Shown: piece by piece, positions 1 to 12,482 of the stretch
Layout of the letters: every line of letters begins with the position of its first letter
How positions within the stretch are numbered: position 1 is the first letter of the stretch
Origin: Ephydatia muelleri
Taxonomy: Eukaryota > Porifera > Demospongiae > Spongillida > Spongillidae
Direction of reading: 5' to 3'
Assembly: GCA_013339895.1 (NCBI GenBank)
Contig: JABACO010000018.1
Coordinates: forward strand, 1,173,453 to 1,237,452
DNA: 64,000 bases
Notes under the pieces: generated by a model
What the model was told of the DNA's origin: nothing
Seen by the model: only the letters and a program-made list of their open reading frames with translations
Database searches by the model: none
Translations under genes and position numbers: made by a program

Positions 1-239
1 AACACGGTGTACAGTATACAAATTATTTTTGTTTTTTGTTTTTTCAACAACTGGAGGAATGCCATGGCATGGAAAGTATATATGCGGCATGTACATGCAT
101 CATACCTCACATATAGACACATATTGTCGAGAATCTCTCTACTGGCGATGCTGTGCTCTCTGGTAATCAATCGAACTTTAAAGTTTTCGTAGCTATATAT
201 TTAAAATGCGACAGATAATTAATTGATCGTTATCTACGA

Positions 240-430
240 GGGAACCCTAGACTTAATTTGTTTCGGGAGGTGGTTCCCTTGGGACTCTCGCGTTGGTTCT
301 GATGTCACCTTATATTCTGCGGAGGTATAAAAAGTGGCCCGGTCGGGTGCTATGCCAAATTGTTATTCAGCCATCTAACGGCCACTTCAGTAAATTTGCT
401 ACCTCCAACCAGCCATACCATTGTATCACA
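240..430 (+). promoter_or_regulatory. Promoter-only remnant of the secreted-gene array
   Basis: The TATA-containing stretch (GGTATAAAAAGTGGCCCGG near 322-340) and the following 5' leader up to the words before the start codon match the promoter-leader of copy B at about 5610-5785. The match then stops: the exon 1 coding part is absent and is replaced by a segment also seen, rearranged, near 4600 and 7900. I read this as a fourth array unit that has lost its gene body. Whether it still starts transcription is unknown. Confidence 0.55.
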
Positions 431-930
431 ATGCATACGATGCACGCGATGCTATGCCCCGTACGTTGCATGTCTGCTAACTGACTTGCATACACAATAC
501 AGCAGGGTAATTCTGATTTCATATCATGAAAAGTCAACTGAGTCACTAAGGTTCTTAGTATATACCGCACAAGTTACTGCATGTGTACTCATCTGCCTCG
601 CACATTATTACGTCGATAGTTCCAAAATAATCCACATTGCATGATTTGTATATAGTTCCAAAAATAATGTTTAGCACTTAATTTAAATTTGTGTGATGTG
701 ATTTTAGATTTTTAACCAACACACGTTCCCAAATGATAAAACCGCTCACACTAGATGTTATCTATTTCTCCATACTATAGTACTGACGCGGCTTTCTGGT
801 AAATTCAACTTAGCACTTGTAAACTGCAAACAACGTGTTAATCAAATCTTGATCGTATCGACTGTGCAAAAATAATTCAGTACTGAATACAATATAGCTC
901 CTGCACCTGCATACGTACATATAAACATAC

Positions 931-1160
931 GGGATCGTTTCCGCGAAAAGGTACCTAACGCATGCATTCCAGGACGCCGGCATTGAAATGTATATAACGC
1001 TTGCGTTGAAATGTATATGGCTAATTATAAATTCGGAGCCTTACAACTCCTGACAGATACTCTGATTCTCAGTGCGTAAGAAGCAATGCGTAGAGGATAT
1101 TTCAGACTTCTAGAATATCAAAGAATTTGAAATCTTGAAAAAACATGCGTTAGATCCTAC
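931..1160. mobile_element. Terminal-inverted-repeat MITE, damaged copy (GGGATCG family)
   Basis: It begins GGGATCGTTTCCGCGAAAAG and shares most of its length with the complete copy at 25788-26021, including the inner stretch around TTACAACTCC-TGACAGATACTC. Its right terminal repeat is degraded, so only the left end is clear. It lies just upstream of the copy A promoter. It is non-coding and presumably non-autonomous. Confidence 0.55.
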
Positions 1161-1264
1161 ATATTGTCGGATTCTAGAGTACTTCTCTATCTGTGATGCT
1201 GGGCTCTCAGGTAATCAATCGAACTTAACATGATAATTTGTTGATCGTTATCTACTTCATTAAT

Positions 1265-1423
1265 GTTTTGGGAGGTGGTTCCCTTGGGACTCATACAATC
1301 ATGATGGTTCTGACGTCATCTTTTATTATAAAAAGTGGCCAGGACGGTTGCAAATGCCATTTAGCTATCTACAGTAAATTTGCTACCTCCAATCAGCCAT
1401 ATCTGCATTGAGCTCTGCACATA
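1265..1423 (+). promoter_or_regulatory. TATA-type core promoter and leader of secreted gene A
   Basis: A conserved block (GGGAGGTGGTTCCCTTGGGA, then a TATAAAAAGTGGCC box near 1327-1340) lies about 85-100 bp upstream of the copy A start codon. It recurs upstream of copies B and C and at the left edge of the window. Repetition together with the genes and the clear TATA box support a core promoter. Copy A has lost a few bases relative to the other copies between the box and the gene. Confidence 0.5.
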
Positions 1424-2510
1424 ATGGGAATGGAACGTTTAGCACTGCTGGCACTAGTCCTCTCATCCATCAGTGCAGCCCCTGTCCTCAAGGACACCAA
1501 GTGCGCCGGTATCCTCAACAATTCACCAATGGCCCCCATCACTGCATTTAATGCAGCGGGCATCAGTGAGATCAAAAGAGTGACCGCTTCTCTGCTTCAA
1601 GCAATTGGAGCTCTAATGGAACAGCTCTATGTATGTCATGCGCATTTCTGTGTAATGTTTGCATGATAGTGTTGTTTGACTGGCATTTGTGTTCCCACAG
1701 GAAACCTTTAAAATCAGCAACCCTTATCACCATCCTTGCAATAGTGCGGTGGTAAGAAGCCTCGACAGTGGCTTGAATGTAGGTCTCGTAGTTCTTCTTT
1801 CCATGCGTGATCGACACTTTTATGCATGAAAGTGGAAAGTACTCATCCATATATTTCGTGTAGGTAACGGAAAGACTCACCATAGACTACTACCTTTTGA
1901 TCAACTTAACCCGTCTGCTCAACAATAGCATCGACTACGATACACATTATCACAACGGCAACTTCGTAGTTTGTCTGGAGCAGGTCTTCCAGCAGCTCGA
2001 AGACATCACTGCTGGGCTGTCGATTCTGGTAGGTAGCTACAATGTAGCGGATGCACGAAAATCATCTCTTTGCAGTTTAAGTTTTTAAAATGAAGCTATA
2101 CCATCATCTCATTCTGTACTCCTTATTTGTAGCTCAATGCATCGTTGGCTCAAACAGCTGAGCTCCGCCTTCCAAGCAGTGACACAGAGTCTCCTGTTTT
2201 GAATAACGGCACAGACCAGCCTACTGGGCAGTCCGCAGAAACAAGTACAAGCGCGCAGCCTCAGCTTCAGACCAACGATAGAACCCAATCTTGCATCCAA
2301 CTTCAAATCGAGTACCAGGTATAAAGCCCCGTACATAGTCACTAGGCTATACTGATATAGATCTCGGTTCTTTCTATGTAGACAAACAGTGACTCTGAAT
2401 CGGAGCTGTGCCGATGCTTAGGGGTCGTGACGAGTGACAGGGACGAGGTCAAGAACGTCTACGAAGTGTGGCTGGGCTTGAATGCACTGTTTGCAGACTT
2501 TACGATATGA
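1424..2510 (+). CDS. Secreted protein of unknown family, array copy A (five exons)
   Basis: I do not recognise the family. Exons 1424-1630, 1701-1751, 1864-2028, 2133-2318 and 2382-2510 join through GT-AG introns, all in phase 0, to give a 245-residue protein. Residues 1 to about 19 (MGMERLALLALVLSSISAA) form a typical signal peptide, so the product should be secreted. The mature part has amphipathic, probably helical segments in exons 1, 3 and 5, a polar Ser/Thr/Gln-rich stretch in exon 4, cysteines in every exon (including a final CRC), and Asn-X-Ser/Thr sites such as NLT, NNS, NAS and NGT. There is no membrane segment or known domain motif. Copy B at 5803 is nearly identical, which supports the exon calls: exon junctions and frame are preserved in both. 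Size, signal peptide and phase-0 introns are compatible with a helical cytokine-like factor, but that is a guess. Confidence 0.72.
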
Positions 2511-2769
2511 CGCTCCAACTCTTCAACGGAACACATGCAACAAAACTATGTAGGGGTTATAGGTTGCTCCACGAATACATGATTCTATTCATATCCTTCT
2601 TGTATTTATTTATTTTAATTTATTCATACAAAATTTTGGTCAATTATGAGAAGTGATCCGAAAGATATCCCTATATACGCAGCAGCTGTGCCTTATCAGT
2701 TATGCGACCCTCTACTCTGGAGTAGAATGGAACAATACAGCTAAATACTAAGAATCAGTATCTGTGGAG

Positions 2770-5440
2770 CTGTATACACCGCTAGCCTATATGGATGCAT
2801 GCATGGCATGTATTTGAACAGTGCATTATCCCTGACTGAATTATCTGGTAAAGCAAAAAAGGAAACTTTAACATTTTTGCGGAATCCATGCAGTTATGCT
2901 TTTCGGCAGACAGGTCTCTGAACTCCCCCTTATGCAGAGAGAAACGAAACTCTTCTATATAGAGGAAGTACAGATATAGCCATGAGGATGCACCCTTTTC
3001 CCATCTAGAACTCACCCTTATACGGCAGAGAGAAACGAAACTCTTCTATATAGAGGAAGTACAGATATAGCCATAAGGATGCACCCTTTTCCCATCTAGA
3101 ACTCACCCTTATACGGCAGAGAGAAACGAAACTCTTCTATATAGAGGAAGTACAGATATAGCCATGAGGATGCACCCTTTTCCCATCTAGAACTCACCCT
3201 TATACGGCAGAGAGAAACGAAACTCTTCTATATAGAGGAAGTACAGATATAGCCATAAGGATGCACCCTTTTCCCATCTAGAACTCACCCTTATACGGCA
3301 GAGAGAAACGAAACTCTTCTATATAGAGGAAGTACAGATATAGCCATGAGGATGCACCCTTTTCCCATCTAAGATCAACCTGTCGTTGCAGCTTGAAAGA
3401 GAGTTTATCATAGTTGCATGGAATCAGCAACGGCATTTTGAGCATCAACGATGGTACACACCTATATTGTACGCAGGACCGAATTATTTCTGCACATTCG
3501 TTAGGATGAAGATTTCATTAACACCCCGCGCAGTTCAAGTAACAATTGCTTATTCAATTTCTCGGAATGCCACTTCAGAATAGATACATGTAGCGTCAAG
3601 TGGTTTATCATTTGGGAACGTGTGTTGTCATGTTTCGTAAACAAATCTAAAACCACATCACACGGTTTTAAATTAAGTACCAAACATTATTTTTGGAACT
3701 GCATGGATTACTTTTGGAACTAATTATGCGGTCAGAAAAATGATCAATGTCACGTTTGGTCCTCCTTTTTATTTTTAGCTTGTACTGACCAGTGTATGCA
3801 TGACAGCCAATTGTTTGAGAATATAGAATCGACTTCGCACGGTATCCGGGTCAATAGCGTTACAAGCAGAGCTGCGGGCCATGCGTATGGGCGTGCAGTG
3901 ATTTATGTTAAGGTTATAAAGAAGGTGCAGAGAAGCGGGGGGTTGCGAAGGCTGAGAATGAGCGACTTCTGAGTCATACATACGAACTGCACATAGTGCG
4001 GTTAGCTGCTTTTTAGAACTGACCGCGACAATTGACACAGACACCTTCCTCTTGACATTTTTTTTTCTTTGTGACAATGAGCTGCGGAGGTGTCGCTGTG
4101 TACATGCAAGCCCTCGAATAGAAGGGAAATGTTTGCATGGATTCTGCAAACTGTTAAAGTTTCCTATTTTTTTGCTTGATCAGTTGATTCAGCCAGTGAT
4201 GATTCAGCTGTACGCACTGTGCAAATGCATGTACTGGTAGGAGTGCATATATATCAGCTAGTAGTGTTTTCCTTGACCCATGTCATTGCATGCAAGCAGC
4301 TCCACAGATACTGATTCTTCACAAGTATTACGTTACTACATACTCATCTGTCCCGCTGGGAGAGGATGTCCACTATCAGCTTATAAAACCATTTCCTAGA
4401 ACATACACTGCAGAGCTCTGTTCGCAGCAAAAAAAAAAAAAAAAAAGTCAAATCACAATGGATTTACTAAATCGGGCGTTGATTTTGATTTGTAAATCAT
4501 GCGTTAATTGAACAATTAATTTACAAAATCCGTTATGAAATCAATAATTGATCAGTTTGACGCCTTTGTTTGCTGTTGCTGTGTATAGGATTGCACAATG
4601 GACGCGTTACATGCCCCATACGTTGCATGCTGCAAACTGACCTGCAAATTAGCTGTGCACAAATATACATGTACTAGGTTAGCCGGAACCCCCAACCACT
4701 CACACCCATTTTCACCCGCAGGGGGATGGTCAGACGGTCCATACAGATGCTACGGTATAGGGTGGCATGGAATCCCAGCATGTGTTAGAGCGCGAGGGCT
4801 GAGGGTGCATGGGGAGACAACGCATGCCCAATGGACAGGGTGGGGGGATTGGCTGATTTGATATCATGAAAACAGGGTCTTACTAACGTTTTGAGATAGT
4901 AGTTCAGTCACACAAGTATTACGTTACTGCATACCCAACGGTCCCGCACTATTTTTCTGACCGCATAATTAGTTCCAAAATAAAAATAATATTTGGTACT
5001 TAATTAAAACCGTGTGATGTGGTTTTAGATTTGTTTACGGAACATGACAACACATGTTCCCAAATGATAAACCACTTGACGTTAGATGTATCTATTCTGA
5101 AGTGGCATTCCGAGAAATTGATAAGCAATTGTTACTTGAACTGCGCGGGGTGTTAATTAAATCTTCATCTTAACGAATGTGCAGAAATAATTCGGTCCTG
5201 CGTACAATATAGGCGCGTACCATCGTTGATGCTCAAAATGCCGTTGCTGATTTCATGCAACTCTCTTTCAAGCTGCAACGACAGGTTGATCTTAGATGGG
5301 AAAAGGGTGAATCCTCATGGCTATCTGTACTTCCTCCAGAAGAGTTTCGTTTCTCTCTGTATAAGGATGAGTTCAGAGATGCACTCTGCTTGCAATATTA
5401 CTGCATGGAGTCTGCCATCAACTTGTAACTGTGGTCTGTG
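2770..5440. repeat. Inverted repeat mosaic between copies A and B
   Basis: The segment from about 3370 to 3770 (starting near GATCAACCTGTCGTTGCAGC) reappears reverse-complemented at about 4950-5300. A middle part around 4300-4620 is present in inverted orientation near 7900-8240. Related blocks recur at about 7380-7750, 8400-8560 and 8640-9040. A shorter word set (GTTCCCAAATGATAAA, AAACCACATCACACGG) also occurs near 700. No long open frame with a recognisable product is present. It is probably composed of non-autonomous foldback elements and duplicated array spacer. Confidence 0.6.
2930..3370. repeat. Tandem repeat, five units of 91 bp
   Basis: The word CTCTTCTATATAGAGGAAGT recurs at 2950, 3041, 3132, 3223 and 3314, an exact 91-bp period. 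Units 1, 3 and 5 carry GCCATGAGG and units 2 and 4 carry GCCATAAGG, so the array grew by duplication of a 182-bp pair. Single diverged units occur near 7310, near 8600 and, inverted, near 5330 and 9100. Non-coding. Confidence 0.85.
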
Positions 5441-5609
5441 ATTTTCTGCATGTATATGTGGCATGTACATGCATAATATTGACCACACATATTGTCGGAT
5501 TCTCGAGAGAATCTCTCTACTGGCGAAGCTGGGCAATCAATCGAACTTTAAAGTTTTCGTAGCTATATCTAAAATGTGACTGAAAATTAATTGATCGTTA
5601 TCTACGAGG

Positions 5610-5802
5610 GAACCAAGACTTAATTTGTTTCGGGAGTTCCCTTGGGACTCTCGCGATGGTTCTGATGTCACCTTATATTCTGCGGAGGTATAAAAAGTGG
5701 CCCGGTCGGGTGCTATGCCGAATTGTTATTCAGCCATCTAACGGCCACTTCAGTAAATTTGCTACCTCCAACCAGCCATACCTGCATTGAGCTCTGCACA
5801 TA
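5610..5802 (+). promoter_or_regulatory. TATA-type core promoter and leader of secreted gene B
   Basis: The box GGTATAAAAAGTGGCCCGG lies near 5687-5705, about 100 bp before the copy B start codon. It is preceded by the same GGGACTCTCGCG-TGGTTCTGATGTC block seen near 280 and 10010. The leader between box and start codon is well conserved with the copy C leader, apart from the transposon insertion in C. Confidence 0.55.
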
Positions 5803-6886
5803 ATGGGAATGGAACGTTTAGCACTGCTGGCACTAGTCCTCTCATCCATCAGTGCAGCCCCTGTCCTCAAGGACACCAAGTGCGCCGGTATCCTCAACAA
5901 ATCACCAATGGCCCCCATCACTGCATTTAATGCAGCGGGCATCAGTGAGATCAAAAGAGTGACCGCTTCTCTGCTTCAAGCAATTGGAGCTCTAATGGAA
6001 CAGCTCTATGTATGTCATGCGCATTTCTGTGTAATGTTTGCATGATAACGTTGTTTGACTGGCATTAGTGTTCCCACAGGAAACCTTTAAAATCAGCAAC
6101 CCTTATCACCATCCTTGCAATAGTGCGGTGGTAAGAAGCCTCGACAGTGGCTTGAATGTAGGTCTCGTAGTTCTTCTTTCCATGCGTGATCGACACTTTT
6201 ATGCATGAAAGTGGAAAGTACTCATCCATATATTTCGTGCAGGTAACGGAAAGACTCACCATAGACTACTACCTTTTGATCAACTTAACCCGTCTGCTCA
6301 ACAATAGCATCGACTACGATACACATTATCACAACGGCAACTTTGTAGTTTGTCTGGAGCAGGTCTTCCAGCAGCTTGAAGACATTACTGCTGGGCTGTC
6401 GATTCTGGTAGGTAGCTACAATGTAGCGGATGCACGAAAATCATTTCTTTGCAGTTTAAGTTTTTAAAATGAAGCTATACCATTCATCTCATTCTGCATG
6501 TACTCCTTATTTGTAGCTCAATGCATCGTTGGCTCAAACAGCTGAGCTCCGCCTTCCAAGCAGTGACACAGAGTCTCCTGTTTTGAATAACGGCACAGAC
6601 CAGCCTACTGGGCAGTCCGCAGAAACAAGTACAAGCGCGCAGCCTCAGCTTCAGACCAACGATAGAACCCAATCTTGCATCCAACTTCAAATCGAGTACC
6701 AGGTATAAAGCCAGTCACTAGGCTATACTGATATAGATCTCGGTTCTTTCTATGCAGACAAACAGTGACTCTGAATCGGAGCTGTGCCGATGCTTAGGGG
6801 TCGTGACGAGTGACAGGGACGAGGTCAAGAACGTCTACGAAGTGTGGCTGGGCTTGAATGCACTGTTTGCAGACTTTACGATATGA
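5803..6886 (+). CDS. Secreted protein of unknown family, array copy B (five exons)
   Basis: Exons 5803-6009, 6080-6130, 6243-6407, 6517-6702 and 6758-6886 have the same lengths (207, 51, 165, 186 and 129 bases) and the same phase-0 junctions as copy A, giving 245 residues. It differs from copy A by very few residues, for example Lys for Asn in LNKSPM, so the duplication is recent or homogenised. The signal peptide, cysteines and glycosylation sites are all kept. Its flanks (promoter upstream, the 7.1-7.8 kb repeat block downstream) also match those of copy A, so the duplicated unit is about 4.4 kb. Function is unknown. Confidence 0.72.
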
Positions 6887-7139
6887 CGCTCGAACTCTTC
6901 AACGGAACACATGCAACAAAACTATGTAGGGGTTATAGGTTCCTCCACGAATACATGATTCTATTCATATTCTTCTTGTATTTATTTATTTTAATTTATT
7001 CATACAAAATTTTGGTCAATTATGAGGAGTGATCCGAAAGATATCCCTATATATACGTACCAGCTGTGCCTTCAGTTATGCGACCCTCTACTCTGGAGTA
7101 GAATGGAACAATACAGCTAAATACTAAGAATCAGTATCT

Positions 7140-9240
7140 GTGGAGCTGTATACACCGCTAGCCTATATGGATGCATGCATGGCATGTATTTGAACAGTGC
7201 ATTATCCCTGACTGAATTTTCTGGTAAAGCAAAAAAGGAAACTTTAACATTTTTGCGGAATCCATGCAGTTATGCTTTTCGGCAGACAGGTCTCTGAACT
7301 CACCCTAATGCAGAGGGAAACGAAACTCTTCTAGAGGAAGTACAGATAGCCATGAGGATGCAACCTTTTCCCATCTAAGATCAACCTGTCGTTGCAGCTT
7401 GAAAGAGAGTTTATCATAGTTGCATGGAATCAGCAACGGCATTTTGAGCATCAACGATGGTACACGCCTATATTGTACGCAGGACCGAATTATTTCTGCA
7501 CATTCGTTAGGATGAAGATTTCATTAACACCCCGCGCAGTTCAAGTAACAATTGCTTTTTCAATTTTACGGAATGCCACTTCAGAATAGATACATGTAGC
7601 GTCAAGTGGTTTATCATTTGGGAACGTGTGTTGTCATGTTTCGTAAACAAATCTAAAACCACATCACGCGGTTTTAATTAAGTACCAAACATTATTTTTG
7701 GAACTAGATTATTTTGGAACTAATTATGCGGTCAGAAAAATAATCAATGTGCGGGACAGTTGGGTATGCAGTAACGTAATACTTGTGTGACTGAACTACT
7801 ATCTCAAAACGTTACTAAGACCCTAGTGGTCTAGATTTCATGATATCAAATCAGCATTACCAGTATATTTGTGCACATGCAGCTAATTTGCAGGTCATTT
7901 AGCAGCATGCAACGTATCACTATGGGGCATGCATCGCGTCCATTGTGCAATCCTATACACAGCAACAACAAACAAAGGCGTCAAACGGATCAAATATTGA
8001 TTTCATAACGGATTTTGTAAATAAATTGTTCAATTAACGCATGATTTACAAATCATATAAAATCAACGCACGATTTAGTAAATCCATTGTGATTTGACTT
8101 GTTTTGTTTTTTTTTTTGTTTTTTTTGCTGCGATGCAGCTGCAGTGTATGTTCTAGGAATGGTTGCATAAGCTGATAGTGGACATCCCCTCCCACACTTT
8201 TGGTCCTGCTTTTTATTTTTAGCTTGTATTCTGAACCACAACACACGGTTTTAAATTAAGCACCAAACATTATTTTATATACATAAACATAAATCACTGC
8301 ACGCCCATACGCATGGCCCGCAGCTCTGTTTGTAACGCTTTGACCCGGATACCGTGCGAAGTCGATTCTAAATTGGCTGTCATGTATACACTGTCAGTAT
8401 AGATACATCTAACGTCCAGTGGTTTATCATTTGGGAACGTGTGTTGTCATGTTTCGTAAACAAATCTAAAACCACATTACACGGTTTTAAATTAAGCACC
8501 AAACATTATTTTTTGGAACTGGATTACTTTTGGAACTAATTATGCGGTCAGAAAAATGATCAATATGGGGACAGATGGGTATGTACACCCTTATACAGAG
8601 AGAAACGAAACTCTTCTGGAGGAAGTACAGATAGCCATGAGAATGCACCCTTTCCCAGCTAAGATCAACCTGTCGTTGCAGCTTGAAAGAGAGTTTATCA
8701 TAGTTGCATGGAATCAGCAACGGCATTTTGAGCATCAACGATGGTACACGCCTATATTTGCATGTACGCAGGACTGAATTATTTCTGCATAGTCGTTAGG
8801 ATCTAGATTTAATTAACATCCCGCGCAGTTCAAGTAACAATTGCTTATTCGATTTCTCGGAATGCCACTTCAGAATAGATACATCTAACGTCAAGTGGTT
8901 TATCATTTGGGAACGTGTGCTGTCATGTTGTAAACAAATCTAAAACCACATCACACGGTTTTAAATTAAGTACCAAACATTATTTTTGGAACTAGATTAC
9001 TTTTGGAACTAATTATGCGGTCAGAAAAATAATCAATGTGCGGGGGACAGATGAGTATGTAGTAACGTAATGCTTGCAATGACAGTTTGAGAAAAAGGTG
9101 CATCCTCATGGCTATCTGTGCTTCCTCTAGACGAGTTTCGTTTCTCTCTGTATAAGGGTGAGTTCAGAGATGCACTCTGCTTGTGATACAGCTGGAGTCT
9201 GCAAGCCATCAACCTGTAACTGCATGTGGTCTGTCATTTT
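7140..9240. repeat. Array spacer with repeated and inverted blocks
   Basis: The 7140-7750 part is a direct copy of the sequence downstream of gene A (2760-3740) with only one 91-bp unit. 7770-8400 holds inverted versions of the 3780-4620 region. 8400-9040 repeats the GTGGTTTATCATTTGGGAAC block twice more. I see no gene here. Confidence 0.55.
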
Positions 9241-9815
9241 CTGCTGACCGTACATCAATGACATGCAATTTGGGAGGCTATATCCATTGCAATTCTCCAT
9301 AATGGCTCAGGGATTTCACTCCTTCCCTGTTGTCAGATCAGGTATGCCATAATGTTGCTATTGAACCTCACTTACAATCATTAAATGGTGAAGGCTTTCA
9401 CTATGCATAAATCTGCTAACACTGATGTCTTGATATACGTGCCACTGAGGGTTTTTTTATTATTATTAAAAAAATTTATCGTAGCCAGGATGCATATTTG
9501 ATGCATAAGGGCTTTCCTCCCTAACCCTCCCGCTAGCTACCGCTCCATGGACTCACCAGCAGTATACCTCAGACAAGAATCGCCTAGTCAACCTGTGAAA
9601 TTGATACACAATTTTTATTACTTTTTCCAACAACTGGAGGAATGGCTCGTGAGTTTTCAACTTTGTACAGGCGGCTTAGCGGCAAACACGATCTCTACCA
9701 AATATAAAAAGCGTTCTCAGTTTCTCTTTTAGTGAGCTGGCCATATATGTTTTCTGTATGTATTTAGTGCTGTTATTATCTTAAAAAAAAAAAATTGTGC
9801 ACCATTGGCATGACG
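9241..9815. other. Spacer with no recognised feature
   Basis: I see no supported gene here. There is an A/T-rich stretch near 9455-9480, a short poly-A run near 9784, and the start of the repeated array leader near 9815. Confidence 0.4.
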
Positions 9816-9979
9816 GTATATATGTGGCATGTACATGCATAATACCAACACATATAGTCGGGAATCTCTCTCTACTGGCGATGTTGTGCTCTCTGGTAAT
9901 CAATCGAACTTCAAAGTTTTCGTTCAATAATTTGATGATAATAAATTGATCGTTATCTACTGTACGAGGGAACCAAGAC

Positions 9980-10084
9980 TTAATATGTTTCGGGAGGTGG
10001 TTCCCTTGGGACTCTCGCGATGGTTCTGATGTCACCTTATACTCTATTCTGCTGAGGTATAAAAAGTGGCCCGGTCGGGTGCTA
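9980..10084 (+). promoter_or_regulatory. Core promoter of array copy C, cut off from its gene
   Basis: The same GGTATAAAAAGTGGCCCGG box occurs near 10056-10074. It is followed by GGTGCTA and then a 2.3 kb transposon; the leader resumes with TATGCCGAATTG at 12391. In copy B these words are contiguous. The promoter of copy C is therefore separated from exon 1 by the insertion. Confidence 0.6.
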
Positions 10085-12390
10085 GGGTCAATTAAGTAGT
10101 GTTCGCCACTCGCGAGCACCCATATCGGTATTCTTACATAAAGGACGGGTAGTGTTTCAAACATACTTGGTTTCAAGAGATCCTCAGTCCTTATTCTACA
10201 CTATTATCGCTTCGTTTCTCAAAAAAAGTGTTTCAAACAAAACAAAACAGTAGTTTTATCCAATTAAGCGTACTTCAGGTATAGTCACCACCCCTGTTGG
10301 GCTTTCGCCACGTCTATTTGGAGTGTTCGCCACCCCCTGTATTTCGTTGTTGCGAAGTGTAACAAAAGTGGTTTTTACGTAGGACGTTGCTAAAACAAGT
10401 AAGCTTGTTCACTGTAGCCCTTTAAACACCCTGGGAGTGTTTCTTTGCGATGCTAGTATTTTTTTTTGGATAGAACGGCTTCCATTTGTACATCCGTGGC
10501 TTGCAGTTAGTTACAACATACAGCTCCAAGGGCTCAAGTTGGCTCAAGCATCTGAACTGAGTTTTATTAGAAGGCCAGAAACAAAAGGAAACCATTTGAT
10601 GCATGAAGTGTCAGAAAAAAATATATAAATGCACATTCCATTAGGTGTGTATGGGAAAGAAGGCCCCGCCCCCATGGCGAACACTCCTTCCCAACATGAA
10701 CAACTTGCAGTACTTACATATAATCGATAGAAAACATTTAGAAGCCTAATGGTAGCTATTTTGACTATTCTCACTAAGTTTGAGTATAGTCGCCACCCCT
10801 GGCGACTACTGCTTAATAGCCGATTGGAGTGTCCGCCACCCACCCTAATTCCCAAGCTAGTAAGTTTCATAACAAACGGAACTACATATATTGTCCAGAA
10901 ATCACCCCTCTTCTCTAATAGCAAGATATTAAACGGATCATGACTACGTACCTTACGGACAGCGACTTGCACCATAGATATTATAGTTAGAGGGATTGGA
11001 AACGGCGCACGTGAGCCATTGAACCCTGTACATGCAAGAATTTACCATCCGCGCACTTGTTAATCGAGTGACTGGCTATCCTTCCCCTTTGGATTTTTTA
11101 TTTTATTTTTTAGCTACGTCAAAACAAGATACGTGTCTGGATTCTTTATTGCGTGTAGATTTCGGCAACGTTTAAAGTTTTTTTGTACGACGTACAGAAG
11201 AAGAGATACAATTATCTTCGCGCGTAGCTTCCAGTTTCAAACTTGCGGGTGTTACGGCCTTTTAGATAACTTGTAGTCCTTTTTTTTTAAGTAAATCGGA
11301 TAGTGGTCGCGTTTCTACACAGCAACACATAGGTTTTACATAGTTTGCTCGTTAGTAACAGCGCGATTTGATTAAAACAGCTTTTTTAACACGTATTAGA
11401 ACTTGCGGGTATAACATAGTCATGTTTGTATTTAAAAATGATACAATACCACTGCCAGATAGAGCATAGATTTTTACACAGCAACGTCTGATTTTCTATC
11501 GTGGTGCTACTATGGGAGATTTTATATAAATTTTCAAAGTGCTACCGGTTTTCCGCATCATTAATTTCTGCATATACTAATATCAACGATTTCTGTAAGT
11601 CAGAGATTTCTGATACACATGCATCCAATTACTTGTAAAATATCCTATTTGTTCATATTTCTCCCACTGAGATCTTTCTACTAATACACATAGCCCACAC
11701 CTGGCCCACACCACTTTTTCTCTGCCTTTACTCATTCTCTTTGTGTTTAAAAGCAATCTTGTAGCTTTAGAAAGATTTGAATGAAGATTTTTACTAAATA
11801 AATTCAATTCGCTGTTGTTCTCTGGCTTTTTCATCCAAATATTCAATACTTTAGCTGCCCGGCGTTAAACAATTGGAAGCCACTGGAGATGGCAATTGGT
11901 AGCTGTCCTCCACTAAAATCGCGTCAACAGCTTCAATGAAATTCTGTACCGCTAAGGAAAACACACCACTAATTTCAAATAATGAGTTGCATGCGAACTA
12001 AGTTTACTCACCGTCGTCTAGGATATCTTCACAAGCCATCGTTCAGAATTCTAAATAGTGCCCGAATGTGCGGAGTGTAGGTGTTAACTAGTGTTGATTG
12101 GGCTTGTTTCCAATCCCTGTAACTAGAATATCTATGCTTGCACCACCTAAACTCACTTCCAATTGCGCGTTGTTTACCGCACCACTTTTGCCGAAAATTG
12201 AGGTAGCTTAGTTTTTTGTAAGAACCGAAATAATCAATAGAACTTCAATTGTGGGCCGTAAACACAGACTCCATGTACTAACATTTCCATATTTTGCTGC
12301 GGTATAGAAACGTCAGGTAAGCCCTAGCGCCGCGTTTGAAGTTAAGGGTGGCGAACACTCCCCCCCTGGCGAAATTACATTAATCTACCC
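10085..12390. mobile_element. 2.3 kb inverted-repeat DNA transposon with TA target duplication
   Basis: Comparison with copy B shows an insertion in the 5' leader of copy C. The ends are GGGTCAATTAAGTAGTGTTC on the left and, read inward from the right, GGGTAGATTAATGTAATTTC. The flanking dinucleotide TA is present once at the empty site and on both sides here. Inside, GTTCGCCACCC or its complement recurs close to both ends and near 10330, 10670 and 10790-10830, as expected of subterminal transposase-binding motifs. I recognise no transposase, so the element is probably non-autonomous. GG/CC ends with TA duplication would suit a PIF/Harbinger-ISL2EU type or a mariner relative; the family is not settled. 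Confidence 0.75.
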
Positions 12391-12482
12391 TATGCCGAAT
12401 TGTTATTCAGCCATCTAACGGCCACTTCAGTAAATTTGCAGCCGCCGCCAACCAGCCATACCTGCATTGAGCTCTGCACATA

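Noticed and set aside
10544-10975. 143-residue minus-strand frame inside the 2.3 kb transposon
   Set aside because: No recognisable transposase motif, and it spans the subterminal repeat words; coding status cannot be supported.
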